Assembly: GCA_000434435.1 (NCBI GenBank)
Contig: FR895497.1
Coordinates: 1-20,704 of the forward strand
Length of the DNA: 20,704 bases
Reading direction: 5' to 3'
Source: Firmicutes bacterium CAG:475
GTDB taxonomy: Bacteria; Bacillota; Clostridia; Christensenellales; CAG-917
The translations under genes and the position numbers were made by a program. Below are positions 13,585 through 20,704 of this stretch, piece by piece. The notes below the pieces were generated by a model. It was not told the origin of the DNA. It did not search any database and was given only the letters and a program-made list of their open reading frames with translations. How positions within the stretch are numbered: position 1 is the first letter of the stretch; each line of letters begins with the position of its first letter.

Positions 13585-15289
13585 ATTGACAAAACGCGAC
13601 GATTATCAATCCAAAACCGAGGCTTTAAACGTCGATTCGGTTGACAATCGCAAAAAAACGAGAGCGCGAGAAAAAACCAAATTGCCTCCGCGCATAGACA
13701 ACGCGAGTTTTCTTGCGTTGCTTATTCGTAGTTTCGTGTCCTTTTCGCTCATCATAATTTTGGGCGTTGTGGCAATCTTTGCCGTTGTCAATTGGGCGTT
13801 TTCCGAAAACGGCATAAACATAAGACAAAAGGGTATTCCCGACTACACAAAAGAACTTCAAAACGGCAACTATTCCAGAATCCCCGCCGACAAAATTTTG
13901 GGCAAGAGCGGTTGGCTCGAAATCGTAACCGCAGACGGAAATACCGTTTATTCCACCTTGCAGACACCGAACGAGTACAGCGTGAGCGAGCTTGATTGCA
14001 TCGCAAGATTCAATCAAAGCGAAACGAGGGCGGTGCACAATTTCAAGATATCGTCGGACAAGTACAATTATCTTATCACCATAAGCTATCTCGACAGCGA
14101 GGGAAACACGCAGGAAAGATACTATCTTTTGAGCAAGGACGAGAGAGAAACGTACAACATCGTTTCCTCATCCATTTCCACGACGAAAACAAGTTTTACT
14201 CAAAAAGAATACGATTATCTCACGTACAACGCAACACACGAAGAAGAGCGTCTTTTCAGATTTTCCTTCAAAGGCGCGGACGGGGTGGACTACTATGCGG
14301 TGTTCATGGACGAGGATATGAACAACACCGCGGTGATTTATTTGTTTATCGTCGTCGTTGCGCTCGGAATACTTGCGTTGTTCGCAACGGTTATGGTGTT
14401 TTATATCCGCTACATCAACAAGCACGTTCAACGTCCGCTTGCCGTGCTTTCGTATGCGATGACGACTTTCCCTTCCCAAGAGAAGCACGAGCATTTAAAT
14501 TATAAAGGTTCAAAGGAATTCGAGCATCTTTACGACAGTTTCAACGAGATGGTGGACATCCTCGACGCAAGCGAGGAACAACGTCTTGCTCTGGAAGCGG
14601 ACAAACAGCGTATGCTTGCGGGCTTGTCCCATGATTTGAAGACGCCGATCACGATCATTCAAGGCTTTACAAAGGCTATAAAAGACGGACTTGTAAGCGA
14701 GGCCGACAAGCAAAAATATTTGCAAATCATCCTCGCGAAGTCCAATCAGATGGCGGAACTCATCAATCAGTTTTACGAATACAACAAGCTCGAACATCCC
14801 GATTTCGCGCTTGACAAAAAGCCGTGCGACGTCGCCGAGCTTGCAAGAACTTTCCTTGCAAACATCTACGACGAGTTCGAAGTGCAAGGCTATATTCTCG
14901 ACGCGCAGATTTGCGAAGAACCGCTTGTGTGCAACGTGGACAAATGGCAGCTTTTGCGTGTGTTTGAAAACCTTACGGGAAATTTCTTCAAATACACTCC
15001 GCAAGGTTCGACGCTTCGTTTCGGCGTTGAGAGAGAGGGAAATAAGGCAAGGATTTCGCTTGCCGACAACGGCCCCGGCATAAACGAAGAGTCCAAAGCG
15101 GACGTTTTCGAAGCGTTTGTGGTGGGTGAAAAATCGCGCAATAAGCAAGGTTCGGGATTGGGGCTTGCGGTGTGCAAAAAGATAGTCACGATGCACGGCG
15201 GAAACATAGAGCTTGCAAAAGAGCCTATCGAAAACTTTACGACGGAGTTTGTCGTAACTCTCGATTTGCTCGAAGGGGAAGAGAAGTGA
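13571..15289 (+). CDS. Membrane sensor histidine kinase
   Basis: The product is 572 residues, starting from TTG at 13571 and overlapping the response regulator by 14 bp. The start is uncertain because the ribosome binding site is poor; another TTG is at 13586. Domains in order are a basic cytoplasmic leader (1-45), a membrane helix (about 47-77), an extracellular sensor region (about 78-252), a second helix (about 254-283), HAMP linker, HisKA with LSHDLKTPITII (phospho-acceptor H354), and HATPase with N-box FENLTGNFFKYT, LADNGPGI and GSGLGLAVCKKI. The sensor region shows no named fold to me; it has several YY/DY-rich strands resembling a PAS/Cache-like sensor. Its TGA overlaps the ispE GTG start by three bases. 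Confidence 0.9.
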   Translation: MKNNKLTKRDDYQSKTEALNVDSVDNRKKTRAREKTKLPPRIDNASFLALLIRSFVSFSLIIILGVVAIFAVVNWAFSENGINIRQKGIPDYTKELQNGNYSRIPADKILGKSGWLEIVTADGNTVYSTLQTPNEYSVSELDCIARFNQSETRAVHNFKISSDKYNYLITISYLDSEGNTQERYYLLSKDERETYNIVSSSISTTKTSFTQKEYDYLTYNATHEEERLFRFSFKGADGVDYYAVFMDEDMNNTAVIYLFIVVVALGILALFATVMVFYIRYINKHVQRPLAVLSYAMTTFPSQEKHEHLNYKGSKEFEHLYDSFNEMVDILDASEEQRLALEADKQRMLAGLSHDLKTPITIIQGFTKAIKDGLVSEADKQKYLQIILAKSNQMAELINQFYEYNKLEHPDFALDKKPCDVAELARTFLANIYDEFEVQGYILDAQICEEPLVCNVDKWQLLRVFENLTGNFFKYTPQGSTLRFGVEREGNKARISLADNGPGINEESKADVFEAFVVGEKSRNKQGSGLGLAVCKKIVTMHGGNIELAKEPIENFTTEFVVTLDLLEGEEK

Positions 15290-16062
15290 AGTTTGTCGCA
15301 ACTACGCCCGCAAAACTTAATTTGTCCCTTGCGATAACCGGCAAAAAGGACGGCTTGCATACGCTTGATATGATTGTTTATCCGTTTGAAAAATACGCGG
15401 ACAAGGTTGAGTTTTGCCCCGACGAAGACAAAGTCGGTTTCGATATAAAAATCGCAGGCGGTTTCGACGGTCTTGACGAAACGAGATTTTTGCGTTTTGC
15501 AAACGATAAGTTGCAAAAAATCGCGGAGTATTTTTGCGTGGGCGGCACGCTTGAAATATACAAGGACATACCCCTCGGCGCAGGACTTGGCGGCTCGTCG
15601 GCGGCAATTGCGTGCACAATAAAAGCGGTGAGAGAATACTTGCTCGAAAAAGGGGAGAACACCCCGTTAGATACCGATTTTTTGCTTTCATTGGGCAGCG
15701 ACGTGCCGTGTATGGTCGAGGGCGGAGCGTGCAGAGTTCGAGGCGTCGGAGAAGTGGTTGAAAAATTGAATTATCAAGGCAAAATCGACGTTTTGGAGAT
15801 AATCGCAAAAGGCGGCAGCGACAGCGGCGCGTGCTACAAACTTTTCGACGAAACGAAGGACGGAAAATACGATTTGCAAAATATTCCTCAAACGGCGGAC
15901 GAGGCGATTTCTCTTTTGCGCAACGATCTTTTTGCGCCTGCCTGCGCTTTGAATAAGCAAATTAAAATCGAGTACGACTGCTTGAAAAATCAAGGATACG
16001 ACAAAGTTTTGATGTCCGGAAGCGGAAGTACGGTTTTTGCAATCAAGGGTTTTTGCAAATAA
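15286..16062 (+). CDS. ispE: 4-diphosphocytidyl-2-C-methyl-D-erythritol kinase
   Basis: The 258-residue GHMP kinase phosphorylates CDP-methylerythritol in the MEP pathway of isoprenoid synthesis. Motifs are AKLNLSLAITGKKDGLHTLD near the start, the ATP loop PLGAGLGGSSAA (from P96), LGSDVPCMVEGGACRVRG, and SGSGSTVFAI at the end. The start is GTG at 15286, which overlaps the kinase TGA (GTGA). GGGGAAGA lies just upstream and the product begins VKFVATTPAKLNLSL, which matches the family N-terminus. Longer in-frame starts would sit deep inside the kinase gene. It is somewhat short compared with E. coli IspE (283). Its usual Firmicutes neighbours (purR, rsmA) are absent; instead it ends a two-component operon. 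I see only a weak AT-rich hairpin downstream. Confidence 0.93.
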   Translation: MKFVATTPAKLNLSLAITGKKDGLHTLDMIVYPFEKYADKVEFCPDEDKVGFDIKIAGGFDGLDETRFLRFANDKLQKIAEYFCVGGTLEIYKDIPLGAGLGGSSAAIACTIKAVREYLLEKGENTPLDTDFLLSLGSDVPCMVEGGACRVRGVGEVVEKLNYQGKIDVLEIIAKGGSDSGACYKLFDETKDGKYDLQNIPQTADEAISLLRNDLFAPACALNKQIKIEYDCLKNQGYDKVLMSGSGSTVFAIKGFCK

Positions 16063-16098
16063 AAATCTTACAAAAACACGAAAAAAAGTGCCGTTTTT

Positions 16099-16120
16099 TA
16101 CATTTTTCAAAAAATGTTTT
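16099..16120 (+). terminator. Weak AT-rich hairpin after ispE
   Basis: ACATTTTT and AAAAATGT pair around a short centre and are followed by TTTT, about 40 bp past the ispE stop codon. The stem is nearly all A-T, so its strength is doubtful. A second AT-rich dyad (TTTTGCA/TGCAAAA) lies just downstream. Apart from these and the glgB promoter, 16063-16253 holds nothing I can identify. Confidence 0.35.
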
Positions 16121-16162
16121 CAACAAATTTTGCATTTTTGCAAAAAATTTACATATTTGCTC

Positions 16163-16191
16163 TTGTATGCGCGATTTATTTTTGTTACAAT
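16163..16191 (+). promoter_or_regulatory. Promoter of the glgBCD operon
   Basis: TTGTAT (16163-16168), a 17-bp spacer and TACAAT (16186-16191) with an extended -10 TG (TGT before TACAAT) predict transcription from about 16198, giving a leader of about 56 nt before glgB. Confidence 0.65.
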
Positions 16192-16253
16192 AACTATAAA
16201 TAATAATGAAGTATATCCTTTTGACGATAAGGGATTTGCTTTTGGAGAAAGTA

Positions 16254-18146
16254 ATGGCAAAACAAAAAGACAGTTATGCAAGCTATTTGTTCCATGAAGG
16301 CACAAATTATCAAGCGCATAAGATGTTTTCGCCCGCCCCGAGCGTGGAGGACGGAGTCGACGGCTGGGATTTCGCCGTGTGGGCTCCCAACGCCTCCTCC
16401 GTATCGGTTGTGGGCGATTTCAATGATTGGGACGTAAACGCAAACCGCATGCAAAGACAAGACGACGGCGTGTGGACGACTTTTATTGCGGGAGCAACTC
16501 AATTTCAGGCGTACAAATACGCAATCACGTCCGAAAAAGGCGCAACGTGCTTCAAGTGCGACCCGTATGGTTTGCATTTTGAAACCGCACCCGCAAACGC
16601 ATCCAAACTCTATGACATTTCCGGATATCGCTGGAAAGACAAAAAATGGATGAGAGAGAGGGAAAATTTCAATCCTTACGGCTCGCCTATCAATATTTAC
16701 GAGATTCATTTCGGTTCGTGGAAAAAGTACGCCGACGGCAACTATATCAATTACAGCGCGATGGCGGACGAGCTTATCCCTTACGTCAAAAAGATGGGAT
16801 ACACGCACATCGAGGTTATGCCGCTCACCGAATATCCTTTCGACGGAAGCTGGGGTTATCAGACCACGGGTATGTTTGCTCCGACTTCTCGCTACGGCAC
16901 GCCAAAAGACCTTATGGAGTTTATCGACCGTTGCCACAGAGCAGGCATAGGCGTCATTCTGGACTGGGTGCTTGCACACTTTCCGCGCGACGAGCAAGGT
17001 CTGCGCCTTTTCGACGGCACGCCTCTTTACGAATATGCCGACCCGCGCAAAGGCGAACATAAAGAATGGGGCACGATGGTTTACGATTTCGGCAAAAACG
17101 AAGTCAAATCTTTCCTCATTTCCGCGGCGATGTTCTGGTTTGACGTCTATCACATCGACGGAATCCGTTGCGACGCCGTTGCGAGCATGCTCTATCTCGA
17201 CTACGGCAGAAAAGACGGCGAGTGGGCGCCCAACCAATACGGCGGCAACTACAATCTCGAAGCAAAAGATTTCTTGAAACAAATGAACACCGCCATTTTG
17301 TCGAAGTATCACGGCGCACTCACCATTGCGGAGGAGAGCACCGCTTATCCCATGATTACTAAACCTGCCTATGACGGCGGTTTGGGCTTCAATTTCAAGT
17401 GGAATATGGGGTGGATGAACGACAGTTTGCACTATCTGTCCCTCGATCCGTTTTTCAGAAAGGACAATCACAACAACCTTACCTTTGCAATCACTTACGC
17501 GTATAGCGAAAACTACATTCTACCCATCTCACACGACGAAGTGGTGCACGGCAAATGCAGCATGATAAACAAAGTGCCGGGCGACTACGACCAAAAGTTC
17601 GAGGGACTTAAAGCGTTTTACGGCTTTATGATGGGGCATCCCGGCAAGAAGCTCAACTTTATGGGCAACGAGTTTGCGCAGTTTATAGAGTGGAATTACG
17701 CTCAACAACTGGACTGGTTCTTGCTGGATTATCCGCGCCATCGCACCTTCCAAAAGTTTATGAAGGATCTCAACGCTTTCTATCTCGAAAATAAGGCGAT
17801 GTGGCAACTGGATTGCACCTACGACGGATTCAAGTGGATTGTGGTTGACGACAACTCTCAAAACGTGGTGTCTTTCATTCGCAAGGCGGCGGACGGTGAA
17901 TACGTGATTTGCATAATCAACTTCTCGCCCGTCGAAAGACTCAAATACGTCATGGGCGTACCCGAAAACGTGACGTACAGAACAGATTTGTATTCCGCGC
18001 TCAAAAAGTACGGCGGTGAAGAGGAACGTCGTCCCTCGTTCAGAGCAAGCGCAAAGCCCTCGCACGGCTATCCGTATTCTATCAAAGTCAATATTCCCAA
18101 AAACTCGGTTATGTTTTTGAAGCCGGAATATAAGGAGGAAAAATAA
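16254..18146 (+). CDS. glgB: 1,4-alpha-glucan branching enzyme
   Basis: The 630-residue GH13 enzyme makes alpha-1,6 branches in glycogen. The start at 16254 has GGAG six bases upstream; the in-frame ATG at 16206 would lie next to the promoter start site and lacks a ribosome binding site. An N-terminal CBM48 domain (about 35-115, with WAPNASSVSVVGDFNDWD) precedes the catalytic barrel: YEIHFGSWKK, nucleophile D307 in GIRCDAVASMLYLDYG, acid/base within AEES (E360/E361), and HDEVVHGK. A C-terminal beta domain ends in SVMFLKPE. The length fits the short Firmicutes form (E. coli 728). The stop codon TAA touches the glgC ATG, indicating tight coupling. Confidence 0.95.
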   Translation: MAKQKDSYASYLFHEGTNYQAHKMFSPAPSVEDGVDGWDFAVWAPNASSVSVVGDFNDWDVNANRMQRQDDGVWTTFIAGATQFQAYKYAITSEKGATCFKCDPYGLHFETAPANASKLYDISGYRWKDKKWMRERENFNPYGSPINIYEIHFGSWKKYADGNYINYSAMADELIPYVKKMGYTHIEVMPLTEYPFDGSWGYQTTGMFAPTSRYGTPKDLMEFIDRCHRAGIGVILDWVLAHFPRDEQGLRLFDGTPLYEYADPRKGEHKEWGTMVYDFGKNEVKSFLISAAMFWFDVYHIDGIRCDAVASMLYLDYGRKDGEWAPNQYGGNYNLEAKDFLKQMNTAILSKYHGALTIAEESTAYPMITKPAYDGGLGFNFKWNMGWMNDSLHYLSLDPFFRKDNHNNLTFAITYAYSENYILPISHDEVVHGKCSMINKVPGDYDQKFEGLKAFYGFMMGHPGKKLNFMGNEFAQFIEWNYAQQLDWFLLDYPRHRTFQKFMKDLNAFYLENKAMWQLDCTYDGFKWIVVDDNSQNVVSFIRKAADGEYVICIINFSPVERLKYVMGVPENVTYRTDLYSALKKYGGEEERRPSFRASAKPSHGYPYSIKVNIPKNSVMFLKPEYKEEK

Positions 18147-19343
18147 ATGAGCAAAATTTCCAAAAAGGAATGCATCGCAATGCTTCTTGCAGGCGGACAA
18201 GGCACGCGTCTTGGCGTGTTGACCTCGTCGGTCGCAAAGCCGGCAGTGCCGTTCGGAGCGAAGTATCGCATCATCGATTTTCCGCTTTCAAACAGCATCA
18301 ACAGCGGCATCGACACCATCGGCGTGCTTACGCAATATCGCCCCTTCGAACTTCACCAATACATCGGCAACGGTCAACCGTGGGATTTGGACAGACTCAG
18401 CGGCGGTATCTACGTTTTGCCTCCGTATATGGGCGCAAAGTCGGGCGAGTGGTACAAGGGCACGGCGAATGCAATTTACCAAAACATAGACTTTATCGAC
18501 AATTACAGCCCCGATTACGTCGTCATTTTGAGCGGTGACCACATCTATAAGATGGATTATCACGACATGCTCAAAGAGCATAAGCGCAACAATGCAGACT
18601 GCACTATCGCAGTGCGCGACGTACCTATCGAGGAAGCAAGCCGCTTTGGCATCCTCAATCTCAAAAAGAACAGCAAACAAATAGAAGAATTCGAGGAAAA
18701 GCCAAAGAATCCGAAAAGCACGAAGGCGTCTATGGGTATATACATATTCACGTGGGACAAACTTCGCAAATATCTTATCGAGGACGAAAACGACAAGAAC
18801 AGCGAAAACGACTTCGGCAAAAACATCATCCCCAAGATGCTTGCGGACGGTCAAAGGATGTACGCCTATCAATTTGACGGCTACTGGAAGGACGTCGGTA
18901 CGATTTCGTCGCTGTGGGAAGCGAATATGGACGTTCTCAAAGGCGAGGAACTTCACCTTGACGACGACAAGTGGAAAATCTACGCGCGCAACAACGCAGA
19001 GCCGCCGCACTACGTCGCGCCGACGGGCAACGTTATCAACTGTCTCGTCAGCGAAGGCACGGTCATCAACGGCACCGTCAAAAACAGCATAATTTCCAAT
19101 TCCGTCAAAATCGGCAAAGACGTCTATATCGAGGATTCCGTCATTATGCCCGGCGCGGTTATCGAGGACGGCGCGGATATCAGATATTCCATCGTCGGAT
19201 GGAACGCAACCGTCGGCAAAAACTGCATGGTCGGCGAAACTCTCGAACATTGCAATCCCGGCGAGTGGAAGATAAGCGTCATTGCGCCGAACTACAATCT
19301 TGCTCCGAATTCCGTTGTCGGCGCAAACGAAATGATAGGTTAA
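18147..19343 (+). CDS. glgC: Glucose-1-phosphate adenylyltransferase, catalytic subunit
   Basis: The 398-residue enzyme makes ADP-glucose, the glycogen precursor, from ATP and glucose-1-phosphate. Conserved parts are the nucleotide loop [72 protein letters not shown] and KDVGTI. A left-handed beta-helix C-terminus (about 290-398) follows, with [20 protein letters not shown] repeats. AAGGAGG (18132-18138) lies upstream, within the end of glgB. In Firmicutes GlgC works with GlgD as a heteromeric enzyme, and glgD follows after 12 bp. It looks intact and catalytically complete. Confidence 0.96.
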   Translation: MSKISKKECIAMLLAGGQGTRLGVLTSSVAKPAVPFGAKYRIIDFPLSNSINSGIDTIGVLTQYRPFELHQYIGNGQPWDLDRLSGGIYVLPPYMGAKSGEWYKGTANAIYQNIDFIDNYSPDYVVILSGDHIYKMDYHDMLKEHKRNNADCTIAVRDVPIEEASRFGILNLKKNSKQIEEFEEKPKNPKSTKASMGIYIFTWDKLRKYLIEDENDKNSENDFGKNIIPKMLADGQRMYAYQFDGYWKDVGTISSLWEANMDVLKGEELHLDDDKWKIYARNNAEPPHYVAPTGNVINCLVSEGTVINGTVKNSIISNSVKIGKDVYIEDSVIMPGAVIEDGADIRYSIVGWNATVGKNCMVGETLEHCNPGEWKISVIAPNYNLAPNSVVGANEMIG

Positions 19344-19355
19344 GGAGGGGAAAAT

Positions 19356-20471
19356 ATGAAAAACAACACCATGGGTGTTTTGTTCGCATCCGATCCCGAC
19401 AGTCATCTCAACGATTTGACGATTCATCGCACCACGGCGTCGTTGCCGTTTGGCGGAAGATATCGTCTTATTGACTTCACGCTGTCAAATCTCGTGCATG
19501 CCAACATCACCACGATAGGCATCGTCACGCGCAACAACTACAACTCTCTTATGGACCATCTCCGCATGGGCAGAGATTGGGACTTGAACAGAAAAAACAG
19601 CGGTCTTACGCTTTTCCCGCCTTTTGCTTTCAACAGCGAACACAAAGTGTACAAGGGCAAAATCGAAGCATTGTTCAACCTCCGCGGTTATCTTATGAAC
19701 AACAACGAGGAATACGTCGTCATCTCGAACACGAATATCGCGTATAACATCGATTTCGACGAGGTGGAAGCGTTCCACATCGAAAAGGGCGCGGACATCA
19801 CCGTTTTGACTTACAACACCGACGACGTAACGCCGCGCAAGTTTGTAATTACGTCCGACAAAAATCATCGCATAACCGACATGCGCTACGCCGTTGCAAG
19901 CGACACGGGCAAGCAACAATGCAACCTCAATGTGTACTTTGTCAAAAAAGACTTGCTCATCTCGCTCGTAGACAACGCTTATGCTCACGGTTGCTACGAT
20001 TTCGAAAAGGATATTTTGCAAGAGAATTTGCAAGACCTTTATATCATGAACTACGAAGTCAAGGAATACGTTGCCGTCATCGACCGTATCCCCACCTACT
20101 TCAAGCGCAGCATGGACCTTCTCAAACCCGAAGTGAGAGAGGAACTTTTCTACAAGCACTCCACCATTCTCACCAAGGTCAAGGACAGCGTCCCCGCAAG
20201 GTATAAAGAGGGCGCAAACGTCAAAAATTCCATCATAGCAGACGGCTGCGTCATCGACGGCACCGTTGAAAACTCAATTTTGTTCCGTTCCGTCAAGGTC
20301 GGCAAAGGCGCGGTCATCCGCAACTCCATCGTCATGGAAGACACCATCGTCATGGAAAATGCGTCCCTCGATTACACCATCACCGACAAAGACGTCATCA
20401 TTCAACCGGGCAGAGTTTTGAGTGGGTATGAGACTTATCCGATGGTGGTTGTCAAAGGCAAAGTCATTTAA
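19356..20471 (+). CDS. glgD: Glucose-1-phosphate adenylyltransferase regulatory-like subunit GlgD
   Basis: The 371-residue protein is a GlgC paralogue. PFGGRYRLIDFTLSNLVHAN and YKGKIEALFNLRGYL align with GlgC. However, the GGxGxRL nucleotide loop is replaced by FASDPDSHLNDLTIHRTTAS, and the [10 protein letters not shown] stretch is replaced by SNTNIAYNIDF, so it should be catalytically poor. In Bacillus-type systems GlgD raises GlgC activity and affects its regulation. The C-terminus is a beta-helix with NVKNSIIADGCVIDGTVENS. AAGGAGG precedes the ATG. No glgA or glgP follows within the window; the operon seems to end at the hairpin repeats from 20494. Confidence 0.95.
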   Translation: MKNNTMGVLFASDPDSHLNDLTIHRTTASLPFGGRYRLIDFTLSNLVHANITTIGIVTRNNYNSLMDHLRMGRDWDLNRKNSGLTLFPPFAFNSEHKVYKGKIEALFNLRGYLMNNNEEYVVISNTNIAYNIDFDEVEAFHIEKGADITVLTYNTDDVTPRKFVITSDKNHRITDMRYAVASDTGKQQCNLNVYFVKKDLLISLVDNAYAHGCYDFEKDILQENLQDLYIMNYEVKEYVAVIDRIPTYFKRSMDLLKPEVREELFYKHSTILTKVKDSVPARYKEGANVKNSIIADGCVIDGTVENSILFRSVKVGKGAVIRNSIVMEDTIVMENASLDYTITDKDVIIQPGRVLSGYETYPMVVVKGKVI

Positions 20472-20493
20472 GCGCACTATTTGGCGTGATACC

Positions 20494-20576
20494 GCGTCAT
20501 CGCACCTCGTTCGTCAATTCACGTACGGCTTAGTACGTTGGGATTGCCGCTCGAGGAGCGATTCCTTGTCTGACGC
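20494..20576. repeat. Long-hairpin repeat, copy B
   Basis: The outer stem is GCGTCA (20494-20499) with TGACGC (20571-20576). Next come TCGC-A-CCTCG with CGAGG-A-GCGA (20500-20509, 20552-20561), CAAT/ATTG (20515-20518, 20543-20546) and the tip ACGTAC/GTACGT (20521-20526, 20533-20538). It shares the GCGTCA-N20-CACGTACG spacing exactly with copy A. It begins 22 bp after glgD and may end the glg transcript, although no T-run follows. Confidence 0.6.
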
Positions 20577-20588
20577 ACAAATATCCCT

Positions 20589-20652
20589 CTCAAAACATTG
20601 AGTCTGCTTGGTGTTTAGCGTGCTTTGCACGCAAGCGGATAAACGAACACTC
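20589..20652. repeat. Second structured element after glgD
   Basis: Nested and adjacent dyads are CTCAA-AACA-TTGAG (20589-20602), GCTTG/CAAGC (20606-20610, 20632-20636), GCGTGC-TTT-GCACGC (20618-20632) and GAGT/ACTC (20600-20603, 20649-20652). Several of these overlap, so only some can form together. No tRNA fold or coding frame was recognised. Bases 20653-20704 show nothing identifiable. Confidence 0.4.
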
Positions 20653-20704
20653 ATTCAGGGCGTTCTTATAAACGGTATGTGCAACTTCAAAGACGGAACA
20701 CGAG

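Noticed and set aside
15172..15285. Longer N-terminus for ispE
   Set aside because: It would lie inside the conserved kinase C-terminus in another frame; the GTG at 15286 matches the family start and has a ribosome binding site.
16194..17471. Leftward open frame opposite glgB (425 codons)
   Set aside because: It is antisense to conserved GlgB motifs and lacks any recognisable domain or ribosome binding site.
20600..20652. tRNA gene
   Set aside because: The stems do not make a cloverleaf, and there is no TTC-type T-arm with correct spacing.

Overview
The window looks like a chromosomal segment of an uncultured, spore-forming low-to-mid GC Firmicute of the class Clostridia, plausibly a Christensenellales-type gut bacterium. 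The lineage is inferred from gene families. The supporting signs are a yabP-yabQ sporulation pair, an AmaP/Asp23-type envelope protein next to greA-lysS, a glgB-glgC-glgD operon (GlgD is a Firmicutes hallmark), strong AGGAGG ribosome binding sites, and textbook sigma-A promoters (TTGACA/TATAAT with 16-17 bp spacers). No phage, IS element, CRISPR array, tRNA or rRNA was seen.

Layout. Bases 1-2346 are transcribed leftward. They hold a pair of ~74-bp structured repeats, a terminator, a zinc-ribbon membrane protein with its own promoter, a small unknown gene, and yabQ-yabP. The yabP/acyltransferase gap (2347-2458) is a divergent promoter region. Everything from 2459 to 20471 is transcribed rightward. 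Block 1 is acyltransferase, a short alaS, a PHP phosphatase and a HExxH metallopeptidase, probably one operon. Block 2 is amaP-like, greA and lysS, ending in an unusually long hairpin that includes the lysS stop codon. Block 3 is a single GH2 glycosidase gene with its own promoter, a palindrome on the -35 box and its own terminator. Block 4 is a response regulator, a sensor kinase and ispE, all overlapping. Block 5 is glgB-glgC-glgD. The right end (20472-20704) is non-coding and rich in hairpins.

How the genes fit. Most genes are housekeeping: two tRNA synthetases, GreA, isoprenoid synthesis and glycogen synthesis. They are mixed with envelope and sporulation functions and one intracellular beta-glycosidase. 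The glg operon makes ADP-glucose and branches glycogen. A glycogen synthase is not in the window.

The most unusual signals are non-coding. There are two long hairpin repeats (10192-10317 and 20494-20576) that share a GCGTCA-N20-CACGTACG core. The first lies inside a perfect 18-bp inverted repeat that contains the end of lysS. There is a second repeat family at 36-172, and palindromes sit on the promoter or ribosome binding site of amaP, greA and the GH2 gene. Among proteins, the notable ones are an alanyl-tRNA synthetase lacking its C-terminal domain and ispE translationally fused to a two-component system. I found no convincing new multi-gene defence or mobile system.
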